From Diaporthe sp. PMI_573 (lineage: Eukaryota; Ascomycota; Sordariomycetes; Diaporthales; Diaporthaceae): a stretch of DNA of 64,000 nt. Shown piece by piece: positions 9,690 through 18,756 of the stretch. The translations under genes were made by a program, and so were the position numbers. Numbering within the stretch: the first letter of the stretch is position 1; every line of letters starts with the position of its first letter. A model generated the notes under the pieces. The model ran no database searches, had not been told where the DNA came from, and saw only the letters and a list, made by a program, of their open reading frames with translations. The DNA lies in the NCBI GenBank assembly GCA_021399435.1, contig JAJTUP010000075.1:186001-250000 (forward strand). Reading direction: 5' to 3'.

Positions 9690-12600
9690 ATGGAGCCATT
9701 CAATATCGAGGCGGAGATAGTCTCTTCCCTCGATGACATGAGCGAGGATGATCTTCGTTCTTTCGCAGAGTTACAAGAAGATCCCGCGAACGATGACCAA
9801 ATCGAGTTATATATTTACACCTGTTTCCTTACCTTCACGAGAACGCGCTCGACAGAATGTCTTGAACAAGCCATTCAGCGAACGGAAGGATGGATCGCAG
9901 TAACAGCTGTTGACCATCCGGATCGCGCTCGGCGATTTCACATTCTCGACATGATGTTGGCCAAGATGGACCAGCACACACTCGCGCTGAGCAACTTAGG
10001 GGCTGTGCTCGGCAGCCAATTCGAGCGGGCCGGTTCAATGGACGATCTCAATCGTGCTATCGAGGCTACAAGTATGGCAGTGGAGGCCACACCTCAAGGT
10101 CACCCTAATCAAGCTGTTGTATTAAGCAGCCTTGGAGGCTTGCTCGGCATGCGATTCGAGCGGACCGGTTCAATGGACGATCTCAATCGTGCTATCGAGG
10201 CTACAAGTATGGCAGTAAACGCTACACCTGAAGATCATCCCGATCGCGCTGGTCACTTGAACAATCTTGGAATCAGCCTCGGCAGGCGATTTGAGCGGGC
10301 CGGTTCAATGGACGATCTCAACCGCGCCATCAACATTGCCAACATGGCCGTGGACGCCACACCTCAAGGTCACCCTAATCAAGCTGTTGTATTAAGCAGC
10401 CTTGGAGGCTTGCTCAGCATGCGATTTGAGCGGACTGGTTCAATGGACGATCTCAACCGTGCCGCTGAGGCTGCGAATATGGCAGTAAACGCTACACCTG
10501 AAGATCATCCCAATCGTGCTGGTCACTTGAACAATCTTGGAATCAGCCTCGGCAGGCGATTTGAGCGGGCCGGTTCGATGGACGATCTCAACCGTGCCGT
10601 CGACGTTGCCAGCATGGCCGTGGACGCCACACCTCAAGGTCACCCTAATCAAGCTGTTGTATTAAACAACCTTGGAAACTGGCTCGGCACGCGATTTGAG
10701 CGGACCGGTTCGATGGATGACCTCAACCGCGCCGTCAATGTTACTAGCATGGCCGTAGACGCCACACCTCAAGATCATCCCGATCGCGCTCGCTACTTAA
10801 ACAACCTTGGAAACAGGCTCGGCAGGCGATTTAAGCGGACCGGTTTGATAGACGATCTCAACCGCGCTGTCGACGTTGCTAGCATGGCCGTGGACGCCAC
10901 ACCTCAAGATCATCCCGGTCGCGCTGGCTGGTTGGACACCCTTGGAAACTGGCTCGGCACACGATTTGAGCGGATTGGTTCGATAGACGATCTTAACCGC
11001 GCCGTCGACATTGCTAGCATGGCCGTAGACACCACACCTCAAGATCATCCCGATCGCGCTGGCCGGTTGAACCACCTTGGAAGTTGGCTCAGCAGGCGAT
11101 TTGAGCGGATTGGTTTGATAGACGATCTTAACCGCGCCGTCGACATTGCCAGCATGGCCGTAAACGCCACACCTCAAGATCACCCTAATCAAGCTGCTGT
11201 ATTAAACAACCTTGGAAACAGGCTCGGCAGGCGATTTGAGCGGACTGGTTCGATGGACGATCTCAACCGTGCCGTTGAGGCTGCGAGCATGGCCGTGGAC
11301 ACTATACCTCAAGATCACCCCGATTATGCTGGTTGCTTGAATAACCTTGGAAGCTGGCTTAGCATGCGATTTAAGCAAACCGGTTTGATGGATGACCTCA
11401 ACCGCGCCGTCGATGTTGCTAGCATGGCCGTGGACGCCACACCTCAAGATCATCCCGATCGTGCTGCTATATTAAACAACCTTGGAGGCTCACTCGGCAG
11501 GCGATTTGAGCGGACCGGTTCGATAAACGATCTTAACCATGCCGTCGACATTGCCAGCATGGCCGTGGACGCCACACCTCAAGATCATCCCGATCGCGCT
11601 GGCTGGTTAGATACCCTTGGAAACTGGCTCGGCACACGATTTGAGCGGACTGGTTCGATGGACGATCTTAACCGCGCCATCGACGTTGCCAGCATGGCCG
11701 TGGACGCCACACCTCAAAATCGCCCCGATCGCGCTGCTGTATTAAACAACCTTGGAAGCTGGCTTGGCACGCGATTTAAGCAAACCGGTTCGATGGATGA
11801 CCTCAACCGCGCCGTCAACGTTACTAGCATGGCCGTAGACGCCACACCTCAAGATCATCCTGATCGCGCTCGCTACTTAAACAACCTTGGAATCTGGCTC
11901 GGCACACGATTTGAGCGGACCGGTTTGATGGACGATCTCAACCGCGCTGTCGACGTTGCTAGCATGGCCGTGGACGCCACACCTCAAGATCACACTGATT
12001 ACGCTGGCCGGTTGAACAACCTTGGAAGCTGGCTCAGCAGCCGATTTGAGCAGACCGGCTCGATGGACGACCTCACCTGTGCGCTCTCCTCTTACAAAGA
12101 AGGCTGGACTTGTCGAAGCGCTCCCCCGTCCCATCGCATTCGTCTGGCTCAGCAAGCCGCTCGCATTCTCGCCTCACAGTTAATATGGGGAGAATCAAGT
12201 CTGTTGCTGCAGGAAGCTGTAAACCTCCTTCCCGCCGTGAGCCCACGATCGTTGAAGCATACCGACAAGCAGCACATGCTTGCAGACTTCGCTGGCTTGG
12301 CTTCGACAGCGGCCGCCACTGCTCTAAATGCAGGAAAGGACGCCTGTCATGCTTTGCAGCTTCTCGAACTCGGCCGCGGTGTCATTGCTGGTCTGCTGAT
12401 GGAGATGCGCGGAGATGTTTCTGATCTGAAACAGCAGCACCCTGATTTGGCAGACGAATTCACATCCCTTCGAGACGAGCTGGACTCGCCAGCGGACAGA
12501 CCAACTTCCCTGAGTTCCACCGGTGACACATCTTCCTGGGAATCACAAGCGAAACGACGTCGTGAAACGGACCAGAAATTCAACAAGCTTCTTATAGGGA

Positions 12601-13784
12601 TTCGTGCCCAGCCCGGATTCCACAACTTTCTTCTTCCGCCGACTGCAGATGAGTTAATGGCCGCAGCGAATCCAGACCCCATTATCGTCGTCAATTTGAG
12701 CTCATACCGCTGTGATGCGTTCCTCATTACGCACGATCGGATTACGGTGTTGGAATTACCTGGTCTAACTCTGGAAGGAGTCCAAGAACAAGCCCAGGAA
12801 CTACGATCATCTCGTCTAGCAACCTCTTTCCATGTAACACCACTGCTCGAATGGCTCTGGGATGTTGCCGCTCGTCCAAGCCTAGACGCACTCGGTTTTA
12901 ATAACCCCATCTCCGATAACAGTTGGCCTCGTGTATGGTGGATTCCTACAGGACTCCTCAGCCAGCTTCCTCTTCATGCAGCGGGACGCCATGCGCAAGG
13001 TTCTACCGAGACAGTGCTCGACAGGGCCATGTCGTCGTACGCCTCGTCAGTCAAGGCACTGATATATGGGCGACGACGCCATGTTCGCGAGCATGTAGGA
13101 CCTATGTCTGATCATGCTCTCTTGGTTGCTATGCGCGAGACACCAGGCCTGACCACGAATAGAATCCTTCCATTTGCTGCAGCCGAAGTAGAAATTTTGA
13201 ACGACCTTTGCCTGTCGCTCCAGCTGAAGCCAATTACACCGGCTTTGCGCAAGGAAGATGTTCTTAAACACTTGCAAGCGTGCGGCATATTCCATTTTGC
13301 AGGTCACGGGCAGTCGGACCCGATGGAGCCTTCGCAAAGCTGCTTGCTCCTCGAGGATTGGAGAAGTAACCCTTTAACCATAGGAGACCTTCGCGACCAC
13401 AGGCTCCAAGAGAACCCCCCGTTTCTTGGTTATCTGTCGGCTTGCTCGACCGGAGCCAACGAGGCGGAAAGACTCGCTGATGAGGGAATCCACCTTGTCA
13501 GTGCCTTCCAGCTCGCAGGATTCCGGCACGTTGTTGGGACTCTCTGGGAAGTATCGGACAAGCACTGTGTTGATGTGGCGAGAGTGTTCTATGAGACGAT
13601 GCGGGATGAAGGGATGACAGACGTGGCGGTCTGCCGAGGACTCCACCGAGCTGTCAGGGCGCTGCGTGACGGGCAGATAGGCGGGGAACCGCAGGCGAGA
13701 AACATCACTTTATCAGGCTTTGACGCTCAGGCAAGAGAGCTGACGAACGATTTCTGGGTTCCCTATGTCCATTTCGGTGTTTAG
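9690..13784 (+). CDS. TPR-CHAT protease (repeat sensor fused to caspase-fold CHAT domain)
   Basis: An intact 1,364-codon intronless gene starting at ATG 9690. Residues ~100-800 consist of about sixteen 45-residue TPR-like units of the type LNNLGNxLGxRFERTGSMDD followed by LNRAVDVASMAVDATPQDHP; at DNA level they form a near-identical 135-bp tandem array (about 9990-12070). A helical linker follows. The last ~350 residues form a CHAT domain with His1206 in HFAGHGQSD and Cys1252 in GYLSACSTGANEAE, then LAGFRHVVGTLWEVSD, which are the expected caspase-fold catalytic motifs. CHAT proteases with TPR, WD or ankyrin repeats are known in fungi and bacteria, where several act in cell-death or defence pathways. 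There is no signal peptide. Near-identical repeats imply recent amplification or homogenisation, as in rapidly evolving recognition receptors. It is preserved within a region of decayed genes and shares its block with a second caspase-fold protease. Confidence 0.93.
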   Translation: MEPFNIEAEIVSSLDDMSEDDLRSFAELQEDPANDDQIELYIYTCFLTFTRTRSTECLEQAIQRTEGWIAVTAVDHPDRARRFHILDMMLAKMDQHTLALSNLGAVLGSQFERAGSMDDLNRAIEATSMAVEATPQGHPNQAVVLSSLGGLLGMRFERTGSMDDLNRAIEATSMAVNATPEDHPDRAGHLNNLGISLGRRFERAGSMDDLNRAINIANMAVDATPQGHPNQAVVLSSLGGLLSMRFERTGSMDDLNRAAEAANMAVNATPEDHPNRAGHLNNLGISLGRRFERAGSMDDLNRAVDVASMAVDATPQGHPNQAVVLNNLGNWLGTRFERTGSMDDLNRAVNVTSMAVDATPQDHPDRARYLNNLGNRLGRRFKRTGLIDDLNRAVDVASMAVDATPQDHPGRAGWLDTLGNWLGTRFERIGSIDDLNRAVDIASMAVDTTPQDHPDRAGRLNHLGSWLSRRFERIGLIDDLNRAVDIASMAVNATPQDHPNQAAVLNNLGNRLGRRFERTGSMDDLNRAVEAASMAVDTIPQDHPDYAGCLNNLGSWLSMRFKQTGLMDDLNRAVDVASMAVDATPQDHPDRAAILNNLGGSLGRRFERTGSINDLNHAVDIASMAVDATPQDHPDRAGWLDTLGNWLGTRFERTGSMDDLNRAIDVASMAVDATPQNRPDRAAVLNNLGSWLGTRFKQTGSMDDLNRAVNVTSMAVDATPQDHPDRARYLNNLGIWLGTRFERTGLMDDLNRAVDVASMAVDATPQDHTDYAGRLNNLGSWLSSRFEQTGSMDDLTCALSSYKEGWTCRSAPPSHRIRLAQQAARILASQLIWGESSLLLQEAVNLLPAVSPRSLKHTDKQHMLADFAGLASTAAATALNAGKDACHALQLLELGRGVIAGLLMEMRGDVSDLKQQHPDLADEFTSLRDELDSPADRPTSLSSTGDTSSWESQAKRRRETDQKFNKLLIGIRAQPGFHNFLLPPTADELMAAANPDPIIVVNLSSYRCDAFLITHDRITVLELPGLTLEGVQEQAQELRSSRLATSFHVTPLLEWLWDVAARPSLDALGFNNPISDNSWPRVWWIPTGLLSQLPLHAAGRHAQGSTETVLDRAMSSYASSVKALIYGRRRHVREHVGPMSDHALLVAMRETPGLTTNRILPFAAAEVEILNDLCLSLQLKPITPALRKEDVLKHLQACGIFHFAGHGQSDPMEPSQSCLLLEDWRSNPLTIGDLRDHRLQENPPFLGYLSACSTGANEAERLADEGIHLVSAFQLAGFRHVVGTLWEVSDKHCVDVARVFYETMRDEGMTDVAVCRGLHRAVRALRDGQIGGEPQARNITLSGFDAQARELTNDFWVPYVHFGV
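9990..12070 (+). repeat. 135-bp tandem repeat array, about 15-16 units, in the TPR-CHAT gene
   Basis: The motif GGTTCGATGGACGATCTCAA and its variants recur every 135 bp from about 10030 to 12070, preserving the reading frame throughout. Units differ by few substitutions. Some pairs share the same private variants: the GHPNQAVVLSSLG type alternates with the DHPDRAGHLNNLG type in the first units, and two non-adjacent units share the version NVTSMAVDATPQDHPDRARY. That indicates duplication of multi-unit blocks or gene conversion. Confidence 0.95.
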
Positions 13785-13953
13785 GAATAGCAAACATGGG
13801 AAGGAGGTGAGGAGCAGAATTAGCAGACTTCCGCGAGAGGGCACGGTCTTTTCGATTGATTGTGCGTCAGGCCGCGTTTTAGTGCTTAAGTGTTCGACCA
13901 ATAGCCCTGTTGCCTAGAGAGTTTAAATGTCTCGAAAACTTATCCTCTGTTTC

Positions 13954-14271
13954 TGTTGGTTGGGCACGTAAACGAGTAATTACTCGAAGGGTACCGAAAT
14001 GGCTGTAAATAGCTTCAATTCGGTGGGTGGTTGTTCGTTTTCTTGTCTGTTGCTTCTGGCTGACCCCCGTGGGCGGCGAAGCGCCCAAGTAGGGTGCAGC
14101 CAGAAGGCTGACTAATCTGGCTAATCTGACTAAGCTAGCTAGCCAGAGCCCCAGCAACCAATCAGAGTGGTCGCCTGGGATGACTAAGCCCTACCAAAGC
14201 AAAAACAGCGGTCCGTGGCGGACCGCCCTTTTTGCTACCGTTTCCACCCATTCCACATCGCTATTTCCACA
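13954..14271 (-). repeat. Right copy of the ~300-bp inverted repeat bounding the protease block
   Basis: The reverse complement of 3286-3578, including the 19-bp motif GCGGTCCGTGGCGGACCGC at 14208-14226 and the inner CGAGTAATTACTCG palindrome near 13972-13985. It begins only 170 bp after the TPR-CHAT stop codon. Flanking bases outside the two repeats (ending TTGA on the left, starting GTTT on the right) show no obvious target-site duplication. Confidence 0.85.
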
Positions 14272-14389
14272 GTTTCCCTTCTTCTTTTTCATTATAGCGT
14301 GCCACCAGAAGGAGCAGCAGTAGCTTTATAGTGTAGGACCTTGCCACAAGATCCCTCGTGTGAGGGCTTCGGTAATTCGAAAGGAGTGG

Positions 14390-14760
14390 CCTATTGAGTT
14401 TGTGGAGACCGAGTATCGACCGGGCTACGGCAATGGGGAGTAAAGAACTGCTCGAGTTGGTCCCATATCTCCTCTTGCCTTGACGGGAAGTCGTCCCACG
14501 GGATAATTCGCTGGGGGTAAATTCTGCCAACAGGATTGGCCGTATCGCCTTGTGTGGTCAAAGAACGATCAGTAACGACCTCGATGGCAAGACTGAGAGT
14601 GTGACAAGCCTCAAGATAAGGCTCAAGCGTCTGCGGCAGTGATGCTCTCGCGACGTCTTCTTCGCGTCGGCGTTGCTGGGAACGAACGCCTGACGGAGTT
14701 CCCGACGCCGTGTGTGGAGGAAATGAAGCGAATAGCTAAAGACAAGAAACAACAATTTCT
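14390..14760 (-). pseudogene. Fragment of an abundant uncharacterised fungal family (PWDDFPxRQEEIW type)
   Basis: Reading the minus strand from about 14760 to 14390 gives a continuous segment with EDVARASLPQTLEPYLEACH, TTQGDTANPVGRIYP and RIIPWDDFPSRQEEIWDQLE. From memory this matches the N-terminal region of a very common family of large fungal proteins of unknown function that often carry a kinase-like domain later. It runs into a stop after about 110 residues (near 14400), and no further part is seen downstream before the inverted repeat. Hence a short relic. Function unknown. Confidence 0.45.
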
Positions 14761-15318
14761 CTCCCCCGATGTTCACGTATTGCTGCATCTGTGTGTTAAC
14801 GGGAGCGTATTAGTTAGAGGGTACTGGTCCGCAAGTTGCTTTCGCTCCGAGGAGTGCCCCAAGATCTCTAACAGTATCTTGAGACTCATTCTGGTTTCGC
14901 CGGGAAAACCTAAAAGAGTTACCTTTACAAGAGAGCCACCTGGAACAAGTTCTCTGACTGGGCCCTATTCGCAGCGAAGTTCATATTGGTTTGCGCAACG
15001 TAGCCGGGAAAGCCACCTCCTTCTGTACAGCCTACACCCTCAAACTCGGGGCTAACGATCTGGACATCTATCGTGGGCTTAGTCAGTCTCATTGAGGCCT
15101 TAGGAAGGGGCCTCTCATTGCGTAATGTCCCGGCCGCCGGCACCATGCATCGCGGTTTGTTTGCAAGCGTTTCGCCTAGGCAAAGCCAACAGCTATATGC
15201 TCGGCTTCCCCGTCCTTTAAGGCAGGATTCCTGAGCGCACAGTGGAGATTATGTTGCAGTGAAGGAGAGTCTGCATTAGAGATTATCGCAGGCTAAGAGA
15301 TAAATAATGCCCTCAAGG
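14761..15318. other. Spacer without a recognised gene
   Basis: Short open stretches occur (for example 14925-15146 minus, which begins with an ATG and runs 73 codons), but none has a recognisable motif. The part next to 15319 is the 3' flank of the DUF3435 gene. Confidence 0.3.
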
Positions 15319-18300
15319 TCAACCCCTCGGGCTTATTTTGTCTGCTGCAAAGTTGTGAGAAAAATAAGCCGTGTCAAACTCTCTGACCTTGTTTGGTATA
15401 TCTCGTTTGAGTGAATTCCTCGGTTCCTATGTATCGTGCTCTTCCCTGTGATTCTCCCAACGTACTAGATATTCTATGGTTGGACGACCTCTCCGACCCT
15501 TCCGCCTCGTGCGGCGATCCAGGAGCCGCTCAACGTTCCAGAACTCCTCACCGTTCACGACATAAGCCGGTCTGCGTGGTACTTCATCCAATTCGGATCC
15601 ACACATTGCTGCGTTAGGGTTGATGGTGTCTCCTATGAGACTTGCCTCTCTAGATATTTCGTTTATAGCTGTCTGCTAGTCTTCTAGTGGCTCTTCTTGA
15701 ATAGTTTATTCGATATACTCTATTGTATAGGGCAAGGGATAGAGTATAGGAGACTGAACGACCTGTGCTGAGGGTTCTGGAGACACCGGGCATAGTAGTG
15801 CATCCTGTGTTAAGGGTAACAGTGGAAAGGTTCCAACATCTTCCTATTCTGGGAATTCTGAACTCTCTGTTGACGCCGGAATACTAGTATAGATACGAGG
15901 GTTAATTAATACATCGGACTGAACTAGTGTCTAACTATTGTCGGAATCTGTTAGGTTAGACAAGGAGTTATCCAGGGAAGGGCATTCCGAGACGGTTAGG
16001 TTATCGATAAACATAAGAGAGCTGGTCGTTGCGACGAAAGGAGGATCCTCTATATATGTGTCGGCTGGCATATAAATAGGTGGTGTCCTGGGGTTCTCTT
16101 CGAGTTCCGGGAAAGCTGAGTGTTCCTGACATATAATGAATGACTCCTCTGGGGTAAAAAAAGGGTTGAAATGCCCTAGGTTCTCCGGCACCTCATCAAG
16201 GCAGGCTAAAGGGCCGCCTCTAGTATGTTCCAAATCATACTCTAGATAGCCGTTGCAAGGCGTGCCTGTTGTGAGCATGGGCCTTATATCGTGACTGTGA
16301 GCAAACTTTGCGTGATTTCTAAATCGCAACTCATTTTCCAGCACTATCCCCTTGGATTTGCAGCCCGGGTCGGGACATTCGACGGCTTCGGTGGGGCGTC
16401 GCCTGAGGTATTTATCTTCACAGTCCCAGCCTTTCGTTTTCCGTGTGAAGCGTCTTCCACAGGAGAAACACTTATGCGGTGCGGGCGTTGGCTTCCGTGT
16501 AGCCGAAGGCGCACCCCTACCACTCCCGCCTAGCATAGCCGCGCCGCAGGGTCGGGCTGTATCGATTTCGCTATACGGCAGCGGGGGGTCTTGGGCCATT
16601 ACTATGTCTGGATATATCAGCACTATGGGGTTTACTAGAGTTTGTATCATCGACACATACCGTGGCTTCGGTGCGACGGTTCGGCCGTGTATTGGGAGCT
16701 CGAGTATGACTTGAGGCGCTTCGACTGGCTTTATAGTTTCTATCAACGGCATTCGTTATGCTCCTTGTTTCTACGAAGGGGTGAGCTCCTTTGGCTCGAT
16801 CTTCCAGGCATAATTGACCCAGGCGTCGATCGCGTCAATCTTTCTTCGCACGATCTCGATTTCTGGAAGATCTTCGTCTAGGTCGCCGAGGATCTCGGCA
16901 AGATGCCTCCGTTCTGGCAGGCTAAAGATAACCTTCTGTAGTGGCTGCTGGGGTTCATGGATACCGCGCAACTGTCTGTCGAGCTCTGTTCTGTTCCTCT
17001 TCTTGAAGTGGTCCTTGCGAAGGAGATCCCCCGCCTTTCGGCGCCACCGCTGTCTCGCCGCTCTCAGTTCATTCGATTTCCGCTTGCGCATCTTTGCGTC
17101 GTCACCGGTGGCCTTCGTGGAATCTCCATACTTTTCTTTTAGCGTGCCTTCCAGGGCTGACCATTCTCTCTCCAGTCGGCGAATCGTGCTGTCAGGCCCG
17201 ATGATGCGCATTTCTTCGTCAGACACCCCCATCGGCGCATTCTCGTCGAACTAGATGCCGAGGTGGTTGAGGATGTCTAGGTAGGGAGACTCGGCACCAC
17301 GGCCTAAGCCGGCATCCTGAGCCATGGCATTCCTCATGGCGTTGGCATAATGCCTTTAATATACAGCGCTATTGGGCTGGTGGCGCGCCCCCTGGTCCCG
17401 AATCGACTGCCGGTAGTTCTCTTGATTATGTTAGAAATTATCGGGGTTATAGTAAGAGAGACTTACTATCGAGGATTTCCAGGTTCCCTCGCCGATAGTC
17501 GTAGGATTGGAATCGACCAGGGAAGCCTGCTGCCTATCCAAAGACTTCTGAGTTGTTATCAAACGCTTTTGCCCTTAGTGGTTTGTCTGACTTTATAGGG
17601 CCTTCGACAGATTCCACAGTCTTCCGGAATACCGGCTTGTGCCAGAACTCTTTCTTCCAAGGTATGTGCACAGCGGGCATGCTAAGCTTGGTGTTGAAAA
17701 AGGGCTCGGTGCATGTGTCGTAACCGGTCAAGTCAATAACACCCTCGGCTCTCGCCTTGGCGAGGAGCTTCGAAATTGGGCAAAGAATGGGGAGTTTCTC
17801 TTCGACAAAAGGGAACCAGGTAGGAACTATTTCCTTATTTTCGCCTTTGTGGAAATGTAGAAGTATCTGCATCGCGAGATAGTCTCGGCCGCCATTGCGC
17901 ATCGGGTCTCGCAGGATCCAGAGATCGATATCTTCCCAGCAGAGGACCTTATACTGCGCCTCTGTCCTCTCGTCCAGGCCGCCGCACACCCAGCAATCCT
18001 TTGGGCGTGGTTGAACGTAAGGGTCCGGTTTCTCAACATCGGTGTAGGCATCAGATTATTTGTCGTATTCCTTGATCTTTTTCTTCTTATTCGGGGGCTG
18101 GGCATACACCAACTCGTGCCGCCGACAGCCCGTCCACATGAGGATGTCACGAATGAGCGAATCATCGAGCCGGTCGAGCCCGATTTTAAATTTTGACTTC
18201 TTATCTCGAACCCAGCAAAAGTGTGCCAGGTATGTGAACCCGGAAGGGTCAAGGGCTTTCTTGTGCTTCGGCTCTCGACGGAGCCCAAATAGGCGTGCAT

Positions 18301-18751
18301 GTTCGGCCTTGGCTATGGCCACGAAGTGGTCTCGAAGCCGTAATTCGAGAGTCTCGCCCGTGTACTTCCGATAAATGGCCGAGAGCTGTCGCAAATAAAG
18401 GCAGATCGTACTCAAGGCGCCGATTCTGGAGTTCTCCCTTCGCATCAAAAACCGGGCAAATGCTTCAGCAAGGCCCCTGTTGTCCCAACTCAGCGTCTTG
18501 ACCAGGGGCTTCCAGGCTGGTTTTCCTGGCAACGCCTCGCAGAATGCGCTCCATCGTCGTGTACCGTCGACAATGTTCGCCTTCGTGTTATCAGCACGGT
18601 TTGGTGGAAGAGGGCGTCGCTTGTTTCCTCGGTCCCAGATCCACTGAAGTTCCTCAGATGTAAGTGGTGGTGGGGCTTCTACTGGTAGGTATTCCGAATA
18701 TGGCCGCATCTGCGGCAGAGTGCGAGCGGCATAGACAGCGCGGACGGTCAT
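15319..18751 (-). pseudogene. DUF3435 (Captain-like tyrosine recombinase family) gene with C2H2-like zinc region and chromodomain, RIP-inactivated
   Basis: Starts at ATG 18751. The N-terminal DUF3435 part runs through TRRWSAFCEALPGKPAWKP, RENSRIGALSTICLYLRQL, MWTGCRRHELVYAQPP and EDIDLWILRDPMRNGGRDYL to YDYRRGNLEILD. A 46-bp intron (17466-17421, GTAAGT...AAG) follows, then DQGARHQPNSAVY, RHYANAM and ESPYLDILNHLGI, the usual C-terminal part of the recombinase family and the likely site of the active-site Tyr. The same frame continues through a basic helical region, a Cys/His region (CFSCGRRFTRK, CPDPGCKSKG, FRNHAKFAHSH at ~16470-16290), and a Ser/Pro/Glu-rich linker to a chromodomain (~15560-15381: EEFWNVERLLDRR, then TIEYLVRWENHREEHDT, then KRDIPNKVREFD). 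About eleven in-frame stops interrupt it, almost all TAA/TAG where Gln or Trp fits, as RIP produces. DUF3435 proteins include the Captain recombinases of Starship giant elements. Confidence 0.75.
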
Positions 18752-18756
18752 GGCGA

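Noticed and set aside
9990..12070. The 135-bp array considered as a CRISPR-like or satellite repeat
   Set aside because: It keeps one reading frame throughout, encodes TPR-like units and lies within a single intact gene.
3286..14271. A target-site duplication around the protease block
   Set aside because: Bases just outside the inverted repeats do not match on the two sides at 2-10 bp, so insertion as one unit is not directly proven.
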